Assembly (NCBI GenBank): GCA_034231615.1
Contig: CM067312.1
Coordinates: 2,025,001-2,089,000, forward strand
Source of the DNA: Meghimatium bilineatum
Taxonomy: Eukaryota; Mollusca; Gastropoda; Stylommatophora; Philomycidae
Length of the DNA stretch: 64,000 nt
Direction: 5' to 3'
Shown: positions 1-12,960 of the stretch, one piece after another
Layout: each line of letters begins with the position of its first letter
How positions within the stretch are numbered: position 1 is the stretch's first letter
Translations under genes and position numbers: made by a program
Notes under the pieces: model-generated
Seen by the model: the letters and a program-made list of their open reading frames with translations, nothing else
Databases searched by the model: none
Told to the model about the DNA's origin: nothing

Positions 1-710
1 AGTTCGATTCCAAAGACTGCGATTTTTGTCTCCCTTTTTGCTTTGCAGATAAATATCGTTTTCGGACTTGCAGAATAACTCCAGTTTGTCATGTGTTCGT
101 TTTGTGTTATTGTAAAATGATGTTCTTCAAAACTGCGGGGAAATATTTTTGTCTACTTGGGTAGTCCAACTAGAGGGGCCAAACCATAATGACAATTTCT
201 GCGCTTGTCCATAAATCGGACTATCGAATCTTTACAAATTTTAAATAGGCTATGCATTTACAGTCTTAATGCACGGCATTCGTTTTCTATTATTACTTTG
301 AAGTTGTGTCTCTATCTTGTAAAAAAAAATATGTGTTTGTTTCACAAGGAAGGTAATATGCTCGTACCTACCCATTTTCAGGGTCATATCTGCGGGACAT
401 CGTGTTTCACGTGAAGTTTTCATTGTTTTCGTCTAGTCGTTTATGTTCAACACAGACTCGTGGGTTGACTTATGTACATTTCATTCTGGTAGCAATTCGT
501 TCTCTGCCTAATGGCAAACACGGAGAACATTCATTATTATTCTTTCACTTTTACTCCAGCTTCTACGGCAGCAGTAAATATAATAGCCATGTACATTAAT
601 TTACTTCGGTATGCATATATATATATATATATATATTGTATTAGTCATTACATTTGAACAAAAAATGTGCAATGCAGCCTTAACTAAACAAAACTTGTTT
701 CACATTGCAG
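1..710. other. non-coding, putative intron upstream of first exon
   Basis: I see no supported gene in this stretch. Two short open frames at 205-414 and 402-599 show no family signature and no splice context. A short TA microsatellite lies at about 615-636. The stretch ends in a splice acceptor (TTGCAG at 705-710) that opens the first recognisable exon. If the exon call is right, the N-terminal part of the same protein domain lies upstream of this window. Confidence 0.5.
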
Positions 711-920
711 ATGTTCCACAATCGGACGAAGCTTTCTTTATGAGTGCGCTTGATGAAGAAGATAAGCTACAAAAAACAGTTGAACTATTTAGTAATGATA
801 GTACATTTTTCATGACACTCAATAATTTTACCAAATATTCGTACGGCATTCACATTGATCAATTAGTACATGCATCTGATGATGAAATGATGATGGATAT
901 CTGTGAAGTTGAAATATATG
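711..920 (+). CDS. internal exon, possible C-terminal part of an F5/8C or fucolectin-like domain
   Basis: This is a 210-bp open stretch between a TTGCAG acceptor and a GTAGTG donor, phase 1 at both ends and encoding 70 residues. It finishes in ICEVEIYG, which resembles the last strand of discoidin/F5/8C and fucolectin-type domains that typically close with a CEV-V-G signature. The middle carries possible N-glycosylation sites (NDS, NNFT). In multi-EGF receptors of molluscs such a domain commonly precedes the EGF repeats, and EGF exons of the same phase follow on the same strand here. The domain call rests mainly on the closing motif and the context. No internal cysteine is present and the rest of the exon matches nothing I recognise, so it could be another domain. 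Reading through the donor would give a 150-residue frame that degenerates after the motif. Confidence 0.5.
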
Positions 921-1108
921 GTAGTGAGTATCTGTGTGTTAACGTTTGTTTTGTGTTTTTTGTACCATGTTTGATTGTGGTACAGGGCAATGGGGCACTA
1001 AATCCGACAACTAACTATTACCTTGGTTCTAATATTATGTTTAATAAAAAGAAAAGAAAATAACATGGAGAAATTATTGGTTATGTTAATGTATAACATC
1101 ATCATCCG

Positions 1109-1192
1109 CCATAGACAAGTATGAATTTCAAGATAACCATAGACAAGTATGAATTTCAAGATAACCATAGACAAGTATGAATTTCAAGATAA
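1109..1192. repeat. 28-bp tandem repeat, 3 copies
   Basis: Three perfect head-to-tail copies of a 28-bp unit containing ATAGACAAGTATGAATTTC. It lies 150 bp before the 52-bp array and shares the string ACAAGTATGA with it. Confidence 0.95.
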
Positions 1193-1338
1193 GCTTATTT
1201 GTCCAAACATTAAACTCTCAAACTACGATACTTTTTTATAAGCATTCTTATCGGTGGGGTTCGTATGTGGTCAACTATTTAATTTAACTAAAAACTTTAT
1301 ATTTATATAGAAATTATGTGATTCTACATGTAATAATC

Positions 1339-1706
1339 ATTACATCATTTTTATATAAATAAATTAGTAAATATTTTATTTACAAGTATGATTACATCAA
1401 ATTTATATAAATAAATTAGTAAATATTTTATTTACAAGTATGATTACATCATATTTATATAAATAAATTAGTAAATATTTTATTTACAAGTATGATTACA
1501 TCATATTTATATAAATAAATTAGTAAATATTTTATTTACAAGTATGATTACATCATATTTATATAAATAAATTAGTAAATATTTTATTTACAAGTATGAT
1601 TACATCATATTTATATAAATAAATTAGTAAATATTTTATTTACAAGTATGATTACATCATATTTATATAAATAAATTAGTAAATATTTTATTTACAAGTA
1701 TGATTC
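1339..1706. repeat. 52-bp AT-rich tandem repeat, about 7 copies
   Basis: A 52-bp unit containing AAATTAGTAAATATTTTATT and then ACAAGTATGATTACATCA is repeated about seven times. The first copy is slightly diverged and the later ones are nearly identical. It lies in a putative intron and has no coding signal. Confidence 0.95.
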
Positions 1707-1742
1707 CTGCATAGACTCTTGAAAGTTACGCAGTGCAGTGGT

Positions 1743-3113
1743 CGCAATGTTCTTATGCTGGTCACAAACAATTTTCTCATGCTGGTCACAAACAATTTTC
1801 TCATGCTGGTCACAAACAATGTTCTTATGCTGGTCACAAACAATTTTCTCATGCTGGTCACAAACAATTTTCTCATGCTGGTCACAAACAATGTTCTTAT
1901 GCTGGTCACAAACAATTTTCTCATGCTGGTCACAAACAATTTTCTCATGCTGGTCACAAACAATGTTCTTATGCTGGTCACAAACAATTTTCTCATGCTG
2001 ATCACAAACAATTTTCTCATGCTGGTCACAAACAATTTTCTCATGCTGGTCACAAACAATTTTCTCATGCTGGTCACAAACAATGTTCTTATGCTGGTCA
2101 CAAACAATTTTCTCATGCTGGTCACAAACAATGTTCTTATGCTGGTCACAAACAATTTTCTCATGCTGGTCACAAACAATTTTCTCATGCTGGTCACAAA
2201 CAATTTTCTCATGCTGGTCACAAACAATTTTCTCATGCTGGTCACAAACAATTTTCTCATGCTGGTCACAAACAATGTTCTTATGCTGGTCACAAACAAT
2301 TTTCTCATGCTGGTCACAAACAATGTTCTTATGCTGGTCACAAACAATTTTCTCATGCTGGTCACAAACAATGTTCTCATGCTGGTCACAAACAATTTTC
2401 TCATGCTGGTCACAAACAATTTTCTCATGCTGGTCACAAACAATGTTCTCATGCTGGTCACAAACAATTTTCTCATGCTGGTCACAAACAATGTTCTCAT
2501 GCTGGTCACAAACAATTTTCTCATGCTGGTCACAAACAATGTTCTCATGCTGGTCACAAACAATTTTCTCATGCTGGTCACAAACAATTTTCTCATGCTG
2601 GTCACAAACAATTTTCTCATGCTGGTCACAAACAATTTTCTCATGCTGGTCACAAACAATGTTCTCATGCTGGTCACAAACAATTTTCTCATGCTGGTCA
2701 CAAACAATGTTCTTATGCTGGTCACAAACAATTTTCTCATGCTGATCACAAACAATTTTCTCATGCTGGTCACAAACAATTTTCTCATGCTGGTCACAAA
2801 CAATTTTCTCATGCTGGTCACAAACAATGTTCTTATGCTGGTCACAAACAATTTTCTCATGCTGGTCACAAACAATGTTCTTATGCTGGTCACAAACAAT
2901 TTTCTCATGCTGGTCACAAACAATTTTCTCATGCTGGTCACAAACAATTTTCTCATGCTGGTCACAAACAATTTTCTCATGCTGGTCACAAACAATTTTC
3001 TCATGCTGGTCACAAACAATTCTCTCATGCTGGTCACAAACAATGTTCTCATGCTGGTCACAAACAATTTTCTCATGCTGGTCACAAACAATTTTCTCAT
3101 GCTGGTCACAAAC
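1743..3113. repeat. 24-bp minisatellite array, about 57 copies
   Basis: Head-to-tail 24-bp units built on GCTGGTCACAAACAA occur with two main variants, TTTTCTCAT and TGTTCTTAT (plus the hybrid TGTTCTCAT). A rarer GCTGATCAC unit occurs twice, near 1999 and near 2743, inside the same local order of variants, which marks a segmental duplication of about 744 bp (31 units). Because 24 is divisible by three, frames of about 500 codons stay open on both strands (8-residue repeats such as FSHAGHKQ). I treat these as artefacts. The array is flanked by unique DNA on both sides. Confidence 0.95.
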
Positions 3114-3354
3114 ATATTTGTTGCAAGTATAACAAACGTTTCTACATTTTCTGCCGATCTTTCATGGGCAAAATGGCAGGCACCTCGTTTTCTAGACCGA
3201 CAAGGATTCATTTCTAGTTTAGGTTGAATTATCCAGGGTTAACATGCCTGGCCTATTGGAATGAGTTGAATCAGAAACATTCGGAGTTTATGTGACTTGC
3301 TATGTTACATTCAGTATCTGGGGAAGGGTACATCCACAAAGTATATGCATTTAT

Positions 3355-3460
3355 GGAAGAAACATCTAGCATGATGTAGAAAATGGAAGAAACATCTAGC
3401 ATGATGTAGAAAATGGAAGAAATATCTAACATGATATAGACAATGGAAGAAATATCTATC
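3355..3460. repeat. left remnant of the 30-bp array, about 3.5 copies
   Basis: Units of the 30-bp family (core CATGATGTAGA, spacer AATGGAAGAA) precede the reverse-transcriptase fragment. The same family resumes at about 4583, so the retrotransposon fragment lies within one array. Confidence 0.9.
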
Positions 3461-4575
3461 ATTATCTGCATGTATTTGAAGGTACGCCCGTGCACGGCAA
3501 TACTGTAATCTATGCTCAGCTGTTGGACAGTCAATTAGGTATCGCATAGCTCTTGTCGATGTGTCTCTTGTGCATCCCAGAATGATACGCATTGCTGCAT
3601 TCTGGACTCTATCCAGTCTTTCGATCTGAGTTTGGCTAAGAGTCAGAATTGCCAGTGCATATTCCACCACAGCCACAACCAAACCCTGGTACAAAAGAAA
3701 TAACAATCTTTTCTCACACTGCGCAGCAGCCATAACCTTCATTGCTGCTAAGCCTTTGCCTGCCCTTATGATAATGTGGTCAACATGTTCCCTGAAACTC
3801 AGGCTTCTGTCAAAAAACACACCCAGATATCTCATTGTGCTAGTTCTTTCTAAACTTTTCCCGGACAACGAAACTTGTGGCATGGGTGTCTTTACCATGT
3901 GATTGTTCAAGGAAAACGACGTCACGAATGCCATAGACGGATTAACCACTGCTCCCGTATCTCGACACCAATTTGTCAGAATGTCCAGCTCCTTCTGTAG
4001 TTCCACGACGCACTCTTCTCGATTTCTGCCCTGTCTATACACCAGGATATCATCGGCATATGACATCCTTCTGCCAACACCAGTGATTTGATTGCCAGTA
4101 CTGTGTATACATTGAAAAGTACAGGAGATAGAGGCGATCCCTGTGGCAGGCCAGGGCTAATAACCGTTGGTGTAGATATCCAGTTACCACACTTAAGCAC
4201 TACAACCCTGTGCATCAGGGCGGCGCCAACCCAAAGGACGACATAAGGATTAACTGCAAGATTTAACAGCTGGTGCATCAAGATATCCAAGGACACCCTA
4301 TTTTATGCATCCTCAAGGTCTATTGCGACCGCACATGTCTCCATGCGCGAATCGAACCCCTCAAAAACATCCTGCGCAAATATGGCTGCATTCTGCCATG
4401 TCTTCTTTCCTGGACGATATCCTCCTAACAATGTTGGTAAACACTTATTTCTTTCAAGATAACAAGATACCTTCCGGGCCACAATTTTTTTCCAAACGCT
4501 TGCCAATCGTATTCTGCATAATTATTATTCTGTAGCCATGTATACTGGTGTGGTCCTTCCCAGGTGTGGGTAGTT
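3461..4575 (-). pseudogene. LINE reverse-transcriptase fragment, family A
   Basis: On the - strand this encodes the central reverse-transcriptase domain of a non-LTR retrotransposon. Visible are a GYR-type entry near 4540, GGYRPGKKTWQN, the first catalytic aspartate region AVAIDLEDA, GLPQGSPLSPVLFNVY, the catalytic box SYADDILVY near 4035, and a thumb ending in LSQTQIERLDRVQNAAMRI. It is broken by a stop directly after AIDLEDA (4300-4302) and a frameshift between the GLPQGSPLS and YADD segments (about 4090-4105), plus a further shift near 4500. The endonuclease and RNase H ends are missing: the left end stops around 3461 just after CRARAYLQIHA. The sequence is related to the fragment at 61520-62808 (for example VVAVVEYALAILTLSQTQ against VVAVVGHALAILTLSQTQ), so both belong to one family. 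The RNase H-bearing style suggests a Jockey/I/R1-like clade, but I cannot place it exactly. Confidence 0.88.
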
Positions 4576-4582
4576 GAACTAA

Positions 4583-7500
4583 ACATGATGTAGAAAATGG
4601 AAGAAATATCTAACATGATGTAGACAATGGAAGAAATATCTAACATGATGTAGACAATGGAAGAAACATCTAACAAGATGTAGACAATGGAAGAAACATC
4701 TATTAAGATGTAGAAAATAAAAGAAACATCTAACATGATGTAGACAATGGAATAAACATCTATTAAGATGTAGAAAATAAAAGAAACATCTAACATGATG
4801 TAGACAATATAAGAAACATCTAACATGATGTAGACAAAGGAAGAAACATCTAACATGATGTAGACAATGGAATAAACATCTATTAAGATGTTGAAAATAA
4901 AAGAAACATCTAACATGATGTAGACAATATAAGAAACATCTAACATGATGTAGACAATGGAAGAAACATCTAACATAATGTACACAATGGAAGAAACATC
5001 TAACATGATGTAGAAAATGGAAGAAATATCTAACATGATGTAGACAATAAAAGAAACATCTAACATGATGTAGACAATAAAAGAAACATCTAACATGATG
5101 TAGAAATGGTAGAAACATCTAACATGATGCAGACAATGGAAGAAACATGTAACATGATGTAGAAAATGGAAGAAACATCTTACATGATGTAGACTTTGGA
5201 AAAAACATCTAACATGATGTAGACAAAGGAAGAAACATCTAACATGATGTAGACAATGGAAGAAACATCTAACATGATGTAGACAATGGATGAAAAATGT
5301 AACATGATGTAGAAAATGGATGAAATATCTAACATGATGTAGACTATGTAGAAATATCTAACATGATGTAGACAAAGGAAGAAACATCTAACATGATGTA
5401 GACTATGTAGAAACATCTAACATGATGTAGACAATGTATGAAATATGTAACATGATGTAGAAAATGGATGAAATATCTAACATGATGTAGACTATGTAGA
5501 AACATCTAACATGATGTAGACAAAGGAAGAAACATCTAACATGATGTAGACTATGTAGAAACATCTAACATGATGTAGACAAAAGAAGAAACATCTAACA
5601 TGACGTAGACAAAAGAAGAAACATCTAACATGACGTAGACATCTAACATGATGTAGACATTGGATGAAATATGTAACATGATGTAGACAATGGATGAAAT
5701 ATCTAACATGATGTAGACAATGGAAGAAATATCTAACATGATGTAGACATCTAACATGATGTAGACAATGGAACAAATATCTAACATGATGTAGACATCT
5801 AACATGATGTAGACAATGGATGAAATATCTAACATGATGTAGACATCTAACATGATGTAGACAATGGATGAAATATCTAACATGATGTAGACAATGGATG
5901 AAATATCTAACATGATGTAGACAATGGAAGAAATATCTAACATGATGTAGACAATAGAAGAAACATCTAACATGATGTAGACAATGGAAGAAATATCTAA
6001 CATGATGTAGACAATGGAAGAAATATCTAACATGATGTAGACAATGGAAAAAATATCTAACATGATATAGGCAATGGAAGAAACATCTAACATGATGTAG
6101 AAAATGGAAGAAACATCTAACATGATGTAGAAAATGGAAGAAACATCTAACATGATGTAGACAATGGAAGAAACATCTAACATGATGTAGACTATGTAAG
6201 AAACATCTAACATGATGTAGACAATGGAAGAAACATCTAACATGATGTAGGCAGTGGATGACAAATCTAACATGATGTAGACATTGGATGAAATATCTAA
6301 CATGCTGTAGACTATGGAAGATACATCTAACATGATGTGGACAATAAAAGAAACATCTAACATGATGTAGACAATAAAGAAATGTCTAACATGATGTAAG
6401 CAATAAAAGAAACATCTAACATGATATAGACAATAAAAGAACCATCTAACATGATGTAGACAATAAAAGAAACATCTAACATGATTTGGACAATAAAAGA
6501 AACATCTAACATGATGTGGAAAATGGAAGAAACATCTAACATGATGTTGACAAAGGAAGAAACATCTAACATGATGTAGACATTAAAAGAAACAGCTAAC
6601 ATGATGTAGAGAAAGGAAGAAACATCTAACATGATGTAGAAAATATAAGAAACATCTACCATGATGTAGAAAATATAAGAAACATCTAACATGATGTAGA
6701 CAAAGGAAGAAACATCTAACATGATGTAGACAATGGAAGAAACATCTATTAAGATGTAGACAATAAAAGAAACATCTAACATGAAGTAGACAATGGAAGA
6801 AACATCTAACATGATGTAGGCAGTGTATGACAAATCTAACATGATGTAGACATTGGATGAAATATCTAACATGATGTAGACAGTGGATGACCAATCTAAC
6901 ATGATGTTACAATGGAAGAAATATCTAACATGCTGTAGACTATGGAAGAAACATCTAACATGATGTGGACAATAAAAGAAACGTCTAACATGATGTAGAC
7001 AATAAAAGAAATGTCTAACATGAATTGGACAATAAAAGAAACATCTAACATGATGTGGAAAATGGAAGAAACATCTAACATGATGTAGTCAAAGGAAGAA
7101 ACATCTAACATGATGTAGACATTAAAAGAAAAATCTAACATGATGTAGAGAAAGGAAGAAACATCTAACATGATGTAGAAAATGTAAGAAACATCTACCA
7201 TGATGTATAAAATATAAGAAACATCTAACATGATGTAGACAAAGGAAGAAACATCTAACATGATGTAGACAATGGAAGAAACATCTAATAAGATGTAGAC
7301 AATAAAAGAAACATCTAACATGAAGTAGACAATAAAAGAAACATCTAACATGATGTAGAAAATGGAAGAAACATCTAACATGATGTAGAAAATGGAAGAA
7401 ACATCTAACATGATGTAGACTATGGAAGAAACATCTAACATGATGAAGAAAATGGAAGAAACATCTAACATGATGTAGACAGTAGATGAAAAATCTAACA

Positions 7501-10500
7501 TGATGTAGACAATGGATGAAATATCTAACATAATGTAGACAATGGAAGAAACATCTAACATGATGTAGACAATGGATGAAATATCTAACATGATGTAGAC
7601 AATAAAAGAAACATCTAACATCATGTAGACAATAAAAGAAATATCTAACATGATTTGGAAAATGGAAGAAACATCTAATATGATGTAGAAAATGGAAGAA
7701 ACATCTAACATGATGTAGAAAATAAAAGAAACATCTAACATGATGTGGTAAATGGAAGAAACATCTAACATGATGTAGACAGTGTAAGAAAATCTAACAT
7801 GATGTAGACAAAGGAAGAAACATCTAATAATGATGTAAACAATGGAAGAAACATATAACATGATGTAGACAATGAAAGAGACATCTAACTCTATGTAGAC
7901 AATAAAAGAAACATCTAGCATGATGTAGACATTAAAAGAAACATCTAACATGATGTAGACATTAAAAGAAACATCTAACATAATATAGACATTAAAAGAA
8001 ACATCTAACATGATGTAGACATTAAAAGAAACATCTAACATGATGTAGAAAAGGGAAGAAACATCTAACATGATGTAGACATTAAAAGAAACATCTAACA
8101 TAATGTAGACAATAAAAGAAACATCTAACATGATGTAGACAATGGAGTAAACATCTATTAAGATGTAGACAATAAAAGAAACATCTAACATGATGTAGAC
8201 AATAAAAGAAACATCTAACATGATGTAGACAATAAAAGAAACATCTAACATGATGTAGACAATAAAAGACACATCTAACATGATGTGGTAAATGGAAGAA
8301 ACATCTAACATAATGTAGACAATAGAAGAAATATCTAACATGATGTGGAAAATGGAAGAAACATCTAACATGATGTAGACAATAAAAGAAACATCTAACA
8401 TGATGTAGACAATAAAAGAAACGTCTAACATGATGTAGATAGAGAAAGAAATATCTAACATGATGTAGACAAAGGAAAAAACATCTAATAATGAAGTAGA
8501 CAATGAAAAAATCATCTAACTATATGTAGACAATAAACGAAACATCTAACATGATGTAGACAAAAGAAGAAACATCTTTTAAGATGTGGACAATAAAACA
8601 AACATCTAACATGAAGTAGACAATAAAAGAAACATCTAACATGATGTAGACAATGGAATAAATATCTATTAAGATGTAGACAATAAAAGAAACATCTAAC
8701 ATGATGTAGACAATAAAAGAAACATCTAACATGATGTAGACAATAAAAGAAACATCTAACATGACGTAGACAATATAAGAAACATCTAACATGATGTAGA
8801 CAAAGGAAGAAACATCCATTAAGATTTAGACAATGGAAGAAACATTTATCAAGATGTAGACAATGGAAGAAATATCTAACATGATGTAGACAAAGGAAGA
8901 AACATCTAACATGATGTTGTCAATAAACGAAACATCTAACATGATGTAGACAATAAAAGAAACATCTAACATGATGTAGAAAATGGATGAAATATCTAAC
9001 ATGATGTAGACAATGGAATAAACATCTATTAAGATGTAGACAATACAAGAAACATCTAACATGAAGTAGACAATAAAAGAAACATCTAACATGATGTAGA
9101 CAATGGAATAAACATCTATTAAGATGTAGACAATAAAAGAAACATCTAACATGATGTAGACAATAAAAGAAACATCTAACATGATGTAGACAATAAAAGA
9201 AACATCAAACATGATGTAGAAAATGGAAGAAACATCTAACATGAAGTAGACAATAAAAGAAATATCTAACATGATGTAGAAAATGGAAGAAATATCTAAC
9301 ATGATGTAGACAATAAAATAGACATCTAACATGATGTAGACAATGGAAGAAACATCTATCTAGATGTAGACAATGGAAGAAATATCTAACATGATGTAGA
9401 CAAAGGAAGAAACATCTAACATGATGTAGACAATAAAAGAAACATCTAACATGATGTAGATAATAAAAGAAACATCTAACATGATGTAGAAAATGGAAGA
9501 AATATCTAACATGATGTAGACAATAAAAGAAACATCTAACATGATGTAGATAATAAAAGAAACATCTAACATGATGTAGAAAATGGAAGAAACATCTAAC
9601 ATGATGTAGATAATAAAAGAAACATCTAACATGATGTAGAAAATGGAAGAAACATCTAACATGATGTAGACAATAAAAGAAACATCTAACATGATGTAGA
9701 CAATAAAAGAAACATCTAACATGATGTAGAAAATGGAAGAAATATCTAACACGATGTAGACAATAAAAGAAACATCTAACATGATGTAGACAATATAAGA
9801 AACATCTAACATGATGTAGACAATGGAAGAAATATCTAACATGATGTAGACAATGGAATAAACATCTAACATGATGTAGACAATATAAGAAACATCTAAC
9901 ATGATGTAGACAATAAAAGAAACATCTAACATGATGTAGACAATATAAGAAACATCTAACATGATGTAGACAATAAAAGAAACATCTAACATGATGTAGA
10001 CAATATAAGAAATATCTAACATGATGTAGACAATGGAAGAAAAATCTAACATGATGTAGACGATATAAGAAACATCTAACATGATGTAGACAATATAAGA
10101 AACATCTAACATGATGTAGACAATAAAAGAAACATCTAACATGATGTAGACAATATAAGAAACATCTAACATGATGTAGACAATGGAAGAAACATCTAAC
10201 ATGATGTAGACAATATAAGAAACATCTAACATGATGTAGACAATATAAGAAACATCTAACATGATGTAGACAAAGGAAGAAACAGCTAACATGATGTAGA
10301 CAATGGAATAAACATCTATTAAGATGTAGACAATAAAAGAAACATCTAACATGATGTAGACAATAAAAGAAACATCTAACATGATGTAGAAATTGGAAGA
10401 AATATCTAACATGATGTAGACAATAAAAGAAACATCTAACATGATGTAGAAAATATAAGAAACATCTAACATGATGTAGACAATGGATGAGACATATAAC

Positions 10501-12105
10501 ATGATGTAGACAATGGAATAAACATCTAACATGATGTAGACAATAAAAGAAACATCTAACATGATGTAGACAAAGGAAGAAATATCTAACATGATGTAGA
10601 CAATAAAAGAAAAATCTAACATGATGTAGACAATATAAGAAACATCTAACATGATGTAGACAAAGGAAGAAACATCTAACATGATGTAGACAATGGAATA
10701 AACATCTATTAAGATGTAGACAATAAAAGAAACATCTAACATGATGTAGACAATAAAAGAAACATCTAACATGATGTAGACAATAAAAGAAACATCTAAC
10801 ATGATGTAGACAATAACAGAGACATCTAACATGATTTAGACAATATAAGAAACATCTAACATGATGTAGACATAGGAAGAAACAGCTAACATGATGTAGA
10901 CAATGGAATAAACATCTATTAAGATGTAGGCAATAAAAGAAACATCTAACATGATGTAGACATAGGAAGAAACAGCTAACATGATGTAGACAATGGAATA
11001 AACATCTATTAAGATGTAGGCAATATAATAAACATCTAACATGATGTAGACATAGGAAGAAACAGCTAACATGATGTAGACAATGGAATAAACATCTATT
11101 AAGATGTAGACAATAAAAGAAACATCTAACATGATGTAGACAATAAAAGAAACATATAACATGATGTAGACAATAAAAGAAACATCTAACATGATGTAGA
11201 AAATGGAAGAAATATCTAACATGATGTAGACAATAAAAGAAACATCTAACATGATGTGGACAATAAAAGAAATATCTAACATGATGTAGAAAATGGAATA
11301 AATATCTAACATGATGTAGACAATAAAAGAAACATCTAACATGATGTAGACAATAAAAGAAACATCTAGCATGATGTAGACAATAAAAGAAACATCTAAC
11401 ATGATGTAGAAAATAAAAGAAATATCTAACATCATGTAGACAATAAAAGAAACATCTAACATGATGTAGACAATAAAAGAAACATCTAGCATGATGTAGA
11501 AAATGGAAGAAATATCTAACATGATGTAGAGTAATAAAAGAAACATCTAACATGATGTAGAAAATGGAAGAAATATCTAACATAATATAGACAATAAAAG
11601 AAACATCTAACATGATTTAGAAAATGGAAGAAATATCTAACATGATGTAGACAATAAAAGAAACATCTAACATGATGTAGACAATAAAAGAAACATCTAA
11701 CATGATGTGGAAAATTGTAGAAACATCTAACATGATGTGGAAAATGGAAGAAACATCTAACATGATGTAGACAATAAAAGAAACATCTAACATGATGTAG
11801 AAAATGGAAGAAATATCTAACATGATGTAGACAATAAAAGAAACATCTAACATGATGTAGACAATAAAAGAAACATCTAACATGATGTAGACAATAAAAG
11901 AAACATCTAACATGATGTGGAAAATGGTAGAAACATCTAACATGATGTAGACAATAAAAGAAACATCTAACATGATGTAGACAATAAAAGAAACATCTAA
12001 CTTGATGTGGAAAATGGTAGAAACATCTAACATGATGTAGAAAATGGAAGAAATATCTAACATGATGTAGAAAATGAAAAACAACACCCAACATGACGTA
12101 GAAAA
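4583..12105. repeat. 30-bp satellite array, about 250 copies
   Basis: This is a 7.5-kb array of 30-bp units, core ACATCTAACATGATGTAGA followed by a variable AT-rich spacer (CAATGGAAGAA, CAATAAAAGAA, AAAATGGAAGAA, CAAAGGAAGAA). Each core contains the short inverted repeat ACATC-N6-GATGT. Variants such as ACATCTATTAAGATGT recur at intervals. A 90-bp higher-order unit marked by CATAGGAAGAAACAGC occurs three times at 10871, 10961 and 11051. Truncated units (a CATGATGTAGACATCTAACATG dimer form, split here as CATGATGTAGA plus CATCTAACATG) occur at about 5640-5850. Since 30 is divisible by three, frames up to 802 codons stay open on the - strand. The right end decays near 12060-12105. Confidence 0.97.
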
Positions 12106-12639
12106 TGCATTGTAATTTATCATTGATAATTTTCCATGTCGCATTGTATGTAAATATTTTGAAGTGGGCAGGTAGAAAAACAACAAACATAGTTTATTGA
12201 AATATGTTTTCTTTCACCCATGTAAGATAACACTCTATTGGTACTAGGTAGAACAATGCAAATTTGATCATTCACGAAATCCAATGTTTGAGGCGCTACT
12301 AAAGTATATCTCTAGGATTCGCTTCTCAATTCCTTTTGATGATGTGGAATGTGCCTTAATTTTCAAAGATTTTGAAACAACATGATAATATTGATTATAT
12401 TTTGTAGAATCGATGTTCAGAATAACCATCGTACAGAAAGTTACTGAAAATTGCATTGACACATTTTTAGTTGCCCAAAATTTCCATTAGTTGAAACTGA
12501 AAAAACCCAATGTGTATCATATTGTTTCTGTATTATATACGCGCTTTGAAAGAAATCGTATTGTCTACGCTGTCAGTTCGGTTGTGAGCGAGTAAGTCTG
12601 TACTTAAGAAGGTTGCCTCTGTATGTATGAACGTAAGGG
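12106..12639. other. no gene seen
   Basis: AT-rich single-copy-looking DNA between the 30-bp array and the LINE 3' fragment. A 64-codon open frame on the - strand at 12268-12462 has no recognisable features. The last 100 bp may be 3' untranslated sequence of the neighbouring LINE fragment. Confidence 0.4.
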
Positions 12640-12960
12640 TGTTAAGGAAAATAAAAGAATATAACAACTTGCCAGAGTGAGCACGGCGACACGCGGTAGT
12701 TCTAAGGTCATGTGGCGTATTCCTTTCAGAACGTTGTCTTCCCAATGAATTCTCGGAACCTCTCTGTCTTGGTCAATGTGGCTTGCATTTTCTAGCGGTG
12801 TATCCATGTTATCTTTAATGTCGTCAGTCCGTCGTCTTCTTTGTCTGTCCTTTCTCCTCTTCCCAGTTACTCTTCCCTCCATTATTTGTCTTTCTAAACA
12901 GTTGAGTCTCTTTATATAACCAAACAGGCGAAGTTTTCTTTTTGTTGTTGTGTTTAGTAA
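12640..12960 (-). pseudogene. LINE C-terminal fragment (endonuclease/RT type)
   Basis: Read on the - strand, the translation contains KLRLFGYIKRL, ERQIMEGRVTGKRRKDRQR and RRTDDIKDNMDTPLENASH, followed by a degraded RDREV-like segment. This basic GKR-GRQR-DNIK block is the usual C-terminal end of LINE polymerases of the RTE/CR1/L2-like group. The frame shifts once near 12870. Everything upstream (reverse transcriptase, endonuclease) is absent, so this is a 5'-truncated, dead copy. The clade is not resolved. Confidence 0.65.

Noticed and set aside
619-1063. 150-codon frame as a complete small gene
   Set aside because: Only 711-920 has exon character, with acceptor, donor and the closing CEV-YG motif. 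The N-terminal part reads a TA microsatellite and the C-terminal part reads intron.
1688-3227. Frames of about 500 codons on both strands (repeats such as FVTSMRKL and SHAGHKQF)
   Set aside because: The 24-bp period keeps four registers open at once, which real coding sequence does not do. There are no plausible starts or splice contexts, and the array grows and shrinks by units.
9205-11613. 802-codon open frame and several other long frames on the - strand over 4.4-12.2 kb
   Set aside because: The frame stays open only because the 30-bp period is divisible by three and the unit lacks stops in some frames. Overlapping long frames occur in more than one register and end wherever a unit has an indel.
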